Assembly (NCBI GenBank): GCA_900549065.1
Contig: URNC01000053.1
Coordinates: forward strand, 1-12,047
DNA length: 12,047 nucleotides
Source: an uncultured Collinsella sp.
GTDB taxonomy: Bacteria > Actinomycetota > Coriobacteriia > Coriobacteriales > Coriobacteriaceae
Direction: 5' to 3'
Positions 1 through 5,846 of the stretch are shown here, one piece after another. The notes under the pieces are model-generated. The model was not told where the DNA came from and searched no databases. It saw nothing but the letters and a program-made list of their open reading frames with translations. The position numbers and the translations under genes are program-made. Each line of letters opens with the position of its first letter. The first letter of the stretch is position 1.

Positions 1-49
1 ACGAGATGCAGCGTAGTCTCGTGGGCTCGGAGATGTGTATAAGAGACAG
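1..49 (+). other. Illumina Nextera i7 adapter (not genomic)
   Basis: Positions 16-49 match the 34-base Nextera read-2/Tn5 mosaic-end adapter, ending in AGATGTGTATAAGAGACAG. Positions 1-7 (ACGAGAT) match the end of the P7 primer, and 8-15 (GCAGCGTA) sit exactly where an 8-base i7 index belongs. Translation through it gives the well-known adapter artefact peptide MCIRDR. Genomic sequence begins at position 50. Confidence 0.98.
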
Positions 50-1166
50 AACCGGTATGACCTGCCAAGCCCAGGAACTCGCCGCGACGCACCGTCAGCG
101 ATACATCGCGCAGCGCCCACGGGCTGCTGGGGTCGTTTCCCCAGAGAGCCTGTTTGCTCGATTTGTCCGCAGTGGCCGAGCGCTTATGCCAACGGCGGCG
201 CTCGCGCGGACTGAGCGAATAACTATACGAAACATGGGATAGCTCGATGACGGGCTCCGACGCGTTGCCCTCGTTGTCTACCGGAACAGTGCCGTCAGCG
301 ATTTCCGACTGGGATACGGAAGACTGCCCCGCGATGCCTGCCCCACTTCGCTCGGCATAAGCCTGCGCAATCTCGGCGACCATATCCGCCTCACGCACCT
401 GCGCGTGAACGGGCACGCCCTTCGTACGAAGCGCCATGCCCAGACGACACGACTCCGGCATATCCAGGTTGAGCTGCGCAAGCTCATCCGCCCGCGTCAA
501 AATTTCCTCGGGCGTACCGAGCATGGCAACGTGCCCCGCCCGAAACACCGCGACACGATCGGCCTCGGCGGCTTCTTCCATAAAGTGCGTAATCATCACG
601 ATGGTCATACCGCGAGCGTGCAACGCGCGGCAAGCCTTCATGAGGCCCTTACGTCCACGCGGATCGAGCATCGAGGAAGCCTCGTCCAAAATGAGAACGC
701 GCGGTTCCATGGCAAGCACGCCGGCAAGCGCCACGCGTTGCTTTTGGCCACCCGAAAGCGCATGGGTCTCGTGGCGCTCAAAGCCCACCAGGCCCACGCC
801 CTTCAGCGCCTCACGTACGCGCTGCGCAATTTGCGCCGATGGCACGCCAAGGTTTTCGGGGCCAAACGCAACGTCATCTTCGACAAGCGTTGCCACCAGC
901 TGATCATCGGGATTCTGGAACACCATGCCCGCGGTCGAACGAATGTCGTAGACCAGCTCGGGGTCGGACGCATCCATGCCGTTGATGCGTACCGTGCCCG
1001 CATCGGGCTGCAACAGTGCATTCAGATGCTTGGCAAACGTCGACTTGCCCGACCCATTGCCACCGAGGATGCAGAAAAACTCGCCGTCCTCGATATTCAG
1101 ATCGACGCCGTCGAGCGCCGGTACGGCACCGTCATAGCTAAAGGAAACGCCCCGACACTCAATCAT
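50..1166 (-). CDS. ecfA: ECF transporter ATPase, two ABC domains fused, truncated at contig end
   Basis: This is the energy-coupling ATPase of an ECF-type vitamin transporter, acting at the cytoplasmic face of the membrane. The first ABC domain (residues about 1-235) is complete: Walker A GGNGSGKST at 35-43, Q-loop FQNPDDQ at 83-89, signature LSGGQKQR at 137-144, Walker B VLILDE at 157-162 and H-loop ITH with His194. After a linker of roughly 70 residues a second ABC domain opens at about 305 (PVIELSHVSYSYS) and is cut inside its Walker A (GHTGS) by the adapter junction, after 372 genomic codons. The reading frame is continuous, so this is an EcfA1-EcfA2 style fusion; related ATPases are more often two separate genes. 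Between the first strand and ALRDVSL the second domain has a basic insert of about 30 residues (PRERRRWHKR). The ATG overlaps the ribU stop as ATGA, implying translational coupling. An EcfT gene would be expected beyond the contig end. Confidence 0.93.
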
Positions 1167-1753
1167 GCGCGGCCTTTGACCTGGTCCTTTTTAGGCGTGA
1201 TGAGGTTGGAGACCGCTTTATACACCGCCAGTGTCAACACCGAGTTAAGCACGGTCTTGATAAGGTTGAACGGCAGCACGGCAGGAATCATGAGCGGGGC
1301 GATCACATCGACCGAGCCATACCAGAACCATACGCCAATGGTAAGGTTTGCGACCATAGACAACGCCGTAGCGGCAATAACACCGAGCACCAGGCCAATC
1401 ACGGCACCCTTATAGGTATGTATCTTCTGATAGACGATAGCCGCAGGCAGAATGTAGCCCAGCGTGGCAACCAGGTTCATAAGCGCGCCGACCCAGTCAC
1501 CCGTGGTGAGCGCATGGATAACGATAGCCATAGCGGCAACAGCAGTGCCGGCGCCAGGACCATACGCAAACCCGCACACCATCGCCGGTACCAGCGACGG
1601 GTCATACGTCAAAAACGGCGCCGAAGGAAGGATAGGCAGCTGCACGTACATAAACAGGGCGCCCAAGGCGCACATCAACGCCATGGTAACGAGCTGATTG
1701 GTGCTCCACCTATTCGTGTTCTCAAAATGGATATGCTGCGACTGTTCAGACAT
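1163..1753 (-). CDS. ribU: ECF transporter S component, riboflavin type (RibU)
   Basis: This is the substrate-binding membrane subunit of an ECF transporter, 196 residues with about five or six hydrophobic helices. The stretch LTYDPSLVPAMVCGFAYGP (residues 48-66) resembles the YDxxxxPxxxxGFxxGP region of RibU proteins, and the C-terminal PFNLIKTVLNSVLTLAVYK is also typical of S components. The riboflavin assignment rests on that resemblance plus the FMN riboswitch directly upstream. I place the start at the ATG at 1753 (MSEQSQ), which is preceded by AGAGGCAGGTGATCTT. An in-frame ATG at 1774 lies inside the conserved riboswitch segment (TCCGGATGA) and has no ribosome binding site, so the 203-residue version is probably wrong. 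The stop overlaps the ecfA start by four bases. Folate or another vitamin would be the alternative substrate, but the riboswitch argues against it. Confidence 0.9.
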   Translation of the reverse strand: MSEQSQHIHFENTNRWSTNQLVTMALMCALGALFMYVQLPILPSAPFLTYDPSLVPAMVCGFAYGPGAGTAVAAMAIVIHALTTGDWVGALMNLVATLGYILPAAIVYQKIHTYKGAVIGLVLGVIAATALSMVANLTIGVWFWYGSVDVIAPLMIPAVLPFNLIKTVLNSVLTLAVYKAVSNLITPKKDQVKGRA

Positions 1754-1762
1754 AAGATCACC

Positions 1763-1950
1763 TGCCTCTTTCATCCGGACTCTAACCGTTGGTACTGGGA
1801 TCTCACCAGTTCAGCCGACATGCGAACCAACGCACACACGGGTCGCGGACTCATCGGCTCGGTCGCAGACGCCTCGCCTGCGCCACGGCACCCCTTTGGC
1901 ACCGCCCGATTTACCGCCAGTGGGGAATTCCACCCCGCCCTGAAACAGCA
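1763..1950 (-). promoter_or_regulatory. FMN riboswitch (RFN element) controlling ribU
   Basis: On the minus strand the conserved RFN segments appear in order: GGGCGGGGTGGAATTCCCCA, then CTGGCGGTAAATCGGGC, GATGAGTCCGCGACCCG, GGCTGAACTGGTGAGATCCC and finally AGTCCGGATGAAAG. These match the FMN aptamer core. The closing P1 stem can be drawn from TGCTGTTTCA (1950-1941) and TGAAAGAGGCA (1773-1763), about nine pairs with a small internal loop. The 3' strand of P1 contains AGAGG and abuts AGGTGA, and the ribU ATG lies only nine bases beyond. There is no room for a separate terminator or antiterminator, so FMN binding probably hides the ribosome binding site. The P3 region between the conserved blocks is longer than minimal. 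Confidence 0.96.
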
Positions 1951-1956
1951 CTTGCA

Positions 1957-1984
1957 AGTGTAGCACCAGTAGGCTTTCGCGCAA
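1957..1984 (-). promoter_or_regulatory. Candidate promoter for riboswitch-ribU-ecfA
   Basis: On the minus strand TTGCGC (1984-1979), a 16-base spacer and TACACT (1962-1957) form a plausible -35/-10 pair. The -10 is extended (TGCTACACT). Predicted initiation is near 1950, where the riboswitch P1 stem begins, which supports the call. Confidence 0.6.
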
Positions 1985-2331
1985 GTATGCCAAGGGTAAT
2001 TTATGGTAGGGAAACGCCCCACAAATACGCCCGGGATAGAGCGGCGCAACAACAATGCTGCAGCACGCTAACAACTGATCGCAGACAAGTACGAAAGATC
2101 AAGAAGGGCAGTCAACACAGAATTCCCCGAAGTGCAAAGGGCGCGATTCCACAATCTAACCCGAATTCCACCACAAATTGCTGAGTCAATGGATGTAGAC
2201 TCAAGCCAGACAGAGAAATTAGGTTTTCCGCCATCTCCCTGTCCTCCGTTTTTTGAAGACCTCCGACAGTGGCTCCAATCTTTAGCCGGAGTACCACAGC
2301 TCGGGGGTCAATTCATGTAGCAGGAGATATC
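1985..2331. other. Intergenic region between divergent ribU and NYN genes
   Basis: About 350 bases without a supportable gene. The short open frames here have no family resemblance and no ribosome binding sites. It should hold the promoter of the NYN gene, but no convincing -35/-10 pair was found. Composition is more AT-rich than the neighbouring transporter genes. No repeat or RNA structure was recognised. Confidence 0.5.
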
Positions 2332-3027
2332 ATGACAAGAACCGCTGTCCTAATCGATGGAAATTTCTTCCTGAAACGAGCGCGCAGGCTATGGGGAGAC
2401 ACTTCACCCGAAAAGCGCGCATCGGAATGTCATGCCTATGCCCTGCGGCACATATCCGCTAAACGAAAGATGACGCTAGAATACGGCGACCGCTCCCTAT
2501 ACAGAATCTTCTTCTACAACTGTCCACCACTAGAAAACGGCACTTTTAAGCAGCCCTGGGACGAACACAATACCGTGTTCAGCCGGAAGCATCCCTCCAA
2601 TGTATGGATGTCCGATTTCCACGCAGCCCTCGGGGAGAAGAGGAAAGTTGCGATGCGCATGGGCGAACTACGCTCAGCGAACGCGCATTACAACTTGAAA
2701 CAAGAATCGCTCAAGAAGCTACTCAAGGGTGAGTTGACAACAACCGACCTCGGGCAGGAAGATTTCACCCTCGTTGGGTTAAAGCAATCCGGTGTTGACA
2801 TGAGAATCGGACTCGATGTCGCCTCGCTCGCCCATGGGAGAACTGTTGATCAAATCGTTCTCATAGCTGGTGACACAGACTTCATCCCAGTCGCAAAAAC
2901 GGCCAGAAGGGCAGGACTCGATTTCCTAATCGATCCGATGGGCCACCATCTGCCTAGCGAGCTCATTCTTCAATCTGATGGCATCGAAGATATATCGAAT
3001 GAGTTCGATCCTGCCAAAGTCAGATAG
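2332..3027 (+). CDS. NYN-domain (PIN-like) protein, putative ribonuclease
   Basis: A 231-residue protein of the NYN/DUF88 family, whose members share the PIN-like metal-dependent nuclease fold and are thought to cut or process RNA. Visible motifs are AVLIDGNFFLKR with Asp9 near the N-terminus, YRIFFYNCPPL in the first third, GVDMRIGLDVASLA in the middle and IAGDTDFIPVAK near the C-terminus; these supply the acidic residues expected to bind the metal. The LIDGxFFLKR...CPPL...GVDMRIGLD arrangement fits a stand-alone NYN subfamily seen in many bacteria. No OST-HTH/LOTUS or other extra domain follows. The start at 2332 is set by AGGAG five bases upstream. The gene stands alone, divergent from ribU and convergent with groEL, with its own terminator. 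GC is near 50%, and AGA, AGG and ATA codons are frequent, unlike groEL, which hints at horizontal acquisition. Cellular target unknown. Confidence 0.88.
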   Translation: MTRTAVLIDGNFFLKRARRLWGDTSPEKRASECHAYALRHISAKRKMTLEYGDRSLYRIFFYNCPPLENGTFKQPWDEHNTVFSRKHPSNVWMSDFHAALGEKRKVAMRMGELRSANAHYNLKQESLKKLLKGELTTTDLGQEDFTLVGLKQSGVDMRIGLDVASLAHGRTVDQIVLIAGDTDFIPVAKTARRAGLDFLIDPMGHHLPSELILQSDGIEDISNEFDPAKVR

Positions 3028-3032
3028 CAAGT

Positions 3033-3064
3033 AAGGGGCCGTCCCGCGGGACGGCCCCTTTCAT
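3033..3064 (+). terminator. Intrinsic terminator of the NYN gene
   Basis: Perfect 13-base arms, AAGGGGCCGTCCC (3033-3045) and GGGACGGCCCCTT (3048-3060), follow the stop codon by five bases and end in CCCCTTTCAT. The U tract is short but the stem is very stable. Confidence 0.85.
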
Positions 3065-3195
3065 AAACCTCGAGCAAGCCGTCTACCCAAGAACTTGCAA
3101 GACGCGAGTCGAGACGAGCCCGCCACTCAATTGAGCAGACAGTCGATTAAAGTCGAACAAATGAAAGATTTCGAAAAGTTGAACAATAATTCAGC
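3061..3195. other. AT-rich spacer between convergent terminators
   Basis: Contains a 10-base palindrome CTCAATTGAG (3126-3135) and a 12-base direct repeat with one mismatch, AAAGTCGAACAA (3149-3160) and AAAGTTGAACAA (3175-3186). No gene or known site was recognised. Confidence 0.4.
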
Positions 3196-3245
3196 ACAAA
3201 AAGGACCCCTTGTCCGCGGCTCCAAAGGAGCAGGACAAGGGGTCC
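3196..3245 (-). terminator. Intrinsic terminator of the groES-groEL operon
   Basis: Perfect 13-base arms at 3203-3215 and 3233-3245 (GGACCCCTTGTCC and its complement) enclose an inner GCTCC/GGAGC stem (3219-3223 with 3227-3231). On the minus strand the hairpin is followed at once by TTTTTGTGC, a proper U tract. It lies about 80 bases past the groEL stop. Confidence 0.93.
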
Positions 3246-3325
3246 CAATCTAACCGAGGACGTTCCGGAGAGAAGTCCCCGTCACGCCCCCGGATTCCCG
3301 GTGGGAGTTCTAGACCTTGTCGGCC

Positions 3326-4963
3326 TTAGTACATACCGCCGCCCTGCTGACCAGCGGTGGCAGCAGCGATAGCGTCCTCAAGCTGAGTGTTCTTGGGCAC
3401 ATCGGAAACGGTGGCCTCGGTGATGAGGATCAGGCTGGCGACAGAAGCAGCGTTCTGCAGGGTGACGCGGCTGACCTTGACGGGGTCGAGGACGCCCATC
3501 TCGATCATGTCGCCCCACTCGCCGTTGGCAGAGTTGAGACCCTGGCCGGCGGGCAGCTCGGCGACCTTGTCGACCACGACAGCGCCCTCAAAGCCAGCGT
3601 TCTTGGCGATGGTGGCGACCGGAGCGGTCAGAGCCTTCTTGACGATGTCGACGCCGATCTTCTCCTCGGGGTCATCGATCTCGACGGCATCGAGCGCAGG
3701 AGCAGCGTCCATGAAGGCGACGCCGCCGCCAGCGACAATGCCCTCCTCGACAGCAGCGCGGGTTGCCTGCAGGGCGTCCTCGACGCGATGCTTGATCTCC
3801 TTGAGCTCGGACTCGGTAGCAGCGCCGACCTTGATGACGGCAACGCCACCGGAGAGCTTGGCCAGGCGCTCCTGGAGCTTCTCGCGGTCGAAGTCAGAGG
3901 TGGTGTTCTCCATCTCGCCCTTGATCTGAGCGATGCGGGCGTCGATGGCCTCCTTGGAGCCAGCGCCACCGACGACGACGGTGTTGTCCTTGGAGATGGT
4001 GACGGACTTAGCGGTACCGAGCATATCGGCGGTGATGTCAGCGACCTTCACGCCCAGCTCGTCCAGAGCGGCCTGGCCACCGGTGAGGACGGCGATGTCC
4101 TCGAGGATGCGCTTGCGGCGATCGCCGTAGCCCGGGGCCTTGACGGCGCAGACGTTGAGAGCGCCACGGATCTTGTTGAGGACCAGGGTCGGCAGTGCCT
4201 CGCCGTCGATGTCCTCAGCGATGATGAGCAGGCCACGGCCAGCGCGCTGGACAGCCTCGAGAACGGGCATGATGTCCTGGACGCTGGAGATCTTCTGGTC
4301 GGTGATGAGGATGTACGGATCCTTCATCACGGCCTCCATGCGGTCGTTGTCCGTGACGAAGTAAGCGGAGACATAGCCCTTGTCGAACTGCATGCCCTCG
4401 ACGGTGTCGATGGTGATGTCGAACGTCTGGGAATCCTCGACGGTGATGACGCCGTCCTTGCCCACGACCTCCATGGCCTCGGCGATCTTCTCGCCGACCT
4501 CGGGGTCACCAGCGGAGATGGTGCCGACGGAAGCGATCTGCTCCTTGGTCTCGACCGGCTTGGCCTGCTTCTTCATCTCGGCGACGGCGGCGTTTACAGC
4601 CTTGTCGATGCCGCGACGGATGGCCAGCGGGTTGGCGCCGGCGGCGACGTTGCGCAGACCGTCGTTGACGATAGCCTGAGCGAGCAGGGTTGCGGTGGTG
4701 GTGCCGTCACCCACGGTGTCGTTGGTCTTGGTGGCAACCTCCTTCACCAGCTGAGCGCCCATGTTCTCGATGTTGTCCTCGAGCTCGATCTCCTTGGCGA
4801 CGGAAACGCCGTCGTTGGTGATGGTCGGGGCACCGAACGTGCGCTGCAGCGCAACGTAGCGACCCTTGGGGCCCATGGTGACGGTAACGGCGTCGGCCAG
4901 AGTGTTGACGCCCTTGGCGAGCTTAGCGCGGGCATCGGTGTTGAACGTAATGTTCTTTGCCAT
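3326..4963 (-). CDS. groEL: 60 kDa chaperonin GroEL
   Basis: Hsp60 chaperonin, 545 residues, the usual length. It forms the double-ring ATP-driven folding cage in the cytoplasm with GroES as lid. The sequence opens with AKNITFNTDARAKLAKGVNTLADAV. The nucleotide-site residues are present: Asp51 in TNDGVSVAKEI, GDGTTT with Asp86, and Asp in RVEDALQATRAAVEEG (the counterpart of E. coli Asp398), followed by GGGVAF. The C-terminus is AGQQGGGMY, a much reduced form of the GGM repeats that line the cavity in many bacterial GroELs. The start is supported by GGAGG ten bases upstream. It is the second gene of the operon, 97 bases after groES, and is closed by a strong terminator. GC and codon use are typical of a highly expressed host gene. 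A long open frame on the opposite strand is a shadow of its codon bias. Confidence 0.99.
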   Translation of the reverse strand: MAKNITFNTDARAKLAKGVNTLADAVTVTMGPKGRYVALQRTFGAPTITNDGVSVAKEIELEDNIENMGAQLVKEVATKTNDTVGDGTTTATLLAQAIVNDGLRNVAAGANPLAIRRGIDKAVNAAVAEMKKQAKPVETKEQIASVGTISAGDPEVGEKIAEAMEVVGKDGVITVEDSQTFDITIDTVEGMQFDKGYVSAYFVTDNDRMEAVMKDPYILITDQKISSVQDIMPVLEAVQRAGRGLLIIAEDIDGEALPTLVLNKIRGALNVCAVKAPGYGDRRKRILEDIAVLTGGQAALDELGVKVADITADMLGTAKSVTISKDNTVVVGGAGSKEAIDARIAQIKGEMENTTSDFDREKLQERLAKLSGGVAVIKVGAATESELKEIKHRVEDALQATRAAVEEGIVAGGGVAFMDAAPALDAVEIDDPEEKIGVDIVKKALTAPVATIAKNAGFEGAVVVDKVAELPAGQGLNSANGEWGDMIEMGVLDPVKVSRVTLQNAASVASLILITEATVSDVPKNTQLEDAIAAATAGQQGGGMY

Positions 4964-5059
4964 GGTAAGTAATCCTCCAAAAGAAATGTGACTCGCGTCG
5001 CCGCTTCCGAGTCCTATGCGGCAGGCGCGTTCAAAGACGAATCAGAGATTCCGACGAGA

Positions 5060-5353
5060 CTAGGCCTCGACGACAGCGTAGATGTCGTCGGCGCGCATCA
5101 GCAGATACTTCTCGCCGTCGACCTTGACCTCGTTGCCACCGAACTTACCGTAGATGACAACGTCACCGACCTTGACGTCCATGGGGATGCGCTCACCCTT
5201 GTCGTTGACCTTGCCGGCGCCCACGGCAACGATGGTGCCACGCTGCGGCTTCTCCTGAGCGTTGCTGGCAATATACAGACCAGAAGCGGTCTTCTGCTCG
5301 GCCTCGTCGGGCTTGACCAGAACACGATCTGCAAGCGGCTTCAAAGACGACAT
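5060..5353 (-). CDS. groES: 10 kDa co-chaperonin GroES
   Basis: Co-chaperonin, 97 residues, matching the family length. MSSLKPLADRVLVKPDEAEQ is the classic N-terminus, residues about 17-34 (EQKTASGLYIASNAQEKP) are the mobile loop that contacts GroEL, and GTIVAVGAG and VGDVVIYGKFGGNEVKVDGE form the barrel. The start is supported by AAAAAGGAGGAGACAAGC directly upstream. It is the first gene of the groES-groEL operon. No CIRCE element (TTAGCACTC-N9-GAGTGCTAA) and no HspR-type HAIR repeat is visible in the 130 bases upstream, so the heat-shock control mode is not evident from this sequence. Confidence 0.99.
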   Translation of the reverse strand: MSSLKPLADRVLVKPDEAEQKTASGLYIASNAQEKPQRGTIVAVGAGKVNDKGERIPMDVKVGDVVIYGKFGGNEVKVDGEKYLLMRADDIYAVVEA

Positions 5354-5381
5354 GCTTGTCTCCTCCTTTTTGGGCCGCGCG

Positions 5382-5390
5382 GTTATACCA
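5382..5390 (-). promoter_or_regulatory. Candidate extended -10 of the groES-groEL promoter
   Basis: On the minus strand TGGTATAAC is an extended -10-like motif about 29 bases before the groES ATG. No good -35 is seen at the right spacing. An alternative is TTGTAT-17-TACCAT further upstream. Weak assignment. Confidence 0.35.
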
Positions 5391-5463
5391 CGCGAATTAA
5401 CCCTTTTTGTTTGCGTACGCGTTGAATGGTACCCACGAATGGCAGGTTATACAACACGGAGTC

Positions 5464-5480
5464 AAAAAATCTTATTTTTT
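5464..5480. repeat. AT-rich palindrome upstream of groES
   Basis: AAAAAATCTTATTTTTT: seven-base arms around a three-base loop. It lies between the groES promoter region and the large inverted repeat. It could be a regulatory site or the tail of a terminator of the larger structure. Confidence 0.5.
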
Positions 5481-5481
5481 G

Positions 5482-5697
5482 GCACTTAGATTTTCTGAAT
5501 GCCGGGGGATAACTTAGCAGTGGCTCCCGGGGCGGACCGGAGGGCATGAAGTTTGCTGCTCTACAGTCCTGCGCAAGACGGAAAGCACATTAAGTGCTTT
5601 CCTTTGCGTGCGGAACTCGCGACAAACTTCATGCCCTCCGGTCCGCCCCGGGAGCCAGGTTGACTAATTCGGCCCCGGCATTCAGAAAAGTCAGTGC
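5482..5697. repeat. Long nested inverted repeat, unidentified element
   Basis: The arms at 5521-5555 and 5623-5657 are perfect 35-base complements. Outside them, 5491-5507 and 5673-5689 are perfect 17-base complements (TTTTCTGAATGCCGGGG), with a further GCACT/AGTGC pair at 5482-5486 and 5693-5697. The 13- and 15-base segments between the two stems are only loosely complementary. Inside, GAAAGCAC/GTGCTTTC (5581-5588 with 5594-5601) forms a tip hairpin. The whole folds as one long imperfect hairpin. There is no coding capacity. It lies between the YtcJ-type gene and groES, both on the minus strand. It might be a MITE-like element, two inverted copies of a short dispersed repeat, a structured RNA or an elaborate terminator. 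Confidence 0.9.
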
Positions 5698-5761
5698 AGC
5701 AAAATGGCGATGCGGATGGAATGCACAAGATAGGGGCACGTTCTTGGGACGCGCTCTTTTA

Positions 5762-5828
5762 AGTTGCGGTGGAATAGTTCCTGTATTTGGGCTTGAAGGC
5801 CGATTTTAGGGACTATTTCACCGCAACT
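5762..5828. repeat. Second inverted repeat downstream of the amidohydrolase gene
   Basis: Arms of 20 bases, AGTTGCGGTGGAATAGTTCC (5762-5781) and GGGACTATTTCACCGCAACT (5809-5828), pair with two mismatches, both of the G/T wobble kind on one strand. The 27-base loop can form a further small GGGCT/AGGCC pairing. On the minus strand it begins 18 bases past the amidohydrolase stop, so it may act as its terminator, but it is followed by TTAAAAGAG, not by a U tract. Confidence 0.8.
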
Positions 5829-5846
5829 GAGGGGTGGGATGTGGAG

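Noticed and set aside
6..242. Short plus-strand frame starting MQRSLVGSEMCIRDR
   Set aside because: Begins in adapter sequence; MCIRDR is the known translation of the Nextera adapter.
405..1415. 336-codon plus-strand frame over ecfA and ribU
   Set aside because: His/Arg-rich shadow of the minus-strand ABC ATPase, which has all the ABC motifs.
3317..4972. 551-codon open frame on the plus strand opposite groEL
   Set aside because: It is an antisense shadow of the strongly biased groEL codons: Leu/Gly/Asp-rich with no family resemblance, while the minus strand is unmistakable GroEL.
5482..5697. CRISPR array or complete insertion sequence at the inverted-repeat block
   Set aside because: There are no regularly spaced direct repeats and no transposase; the pattern is a single nested hairpin.
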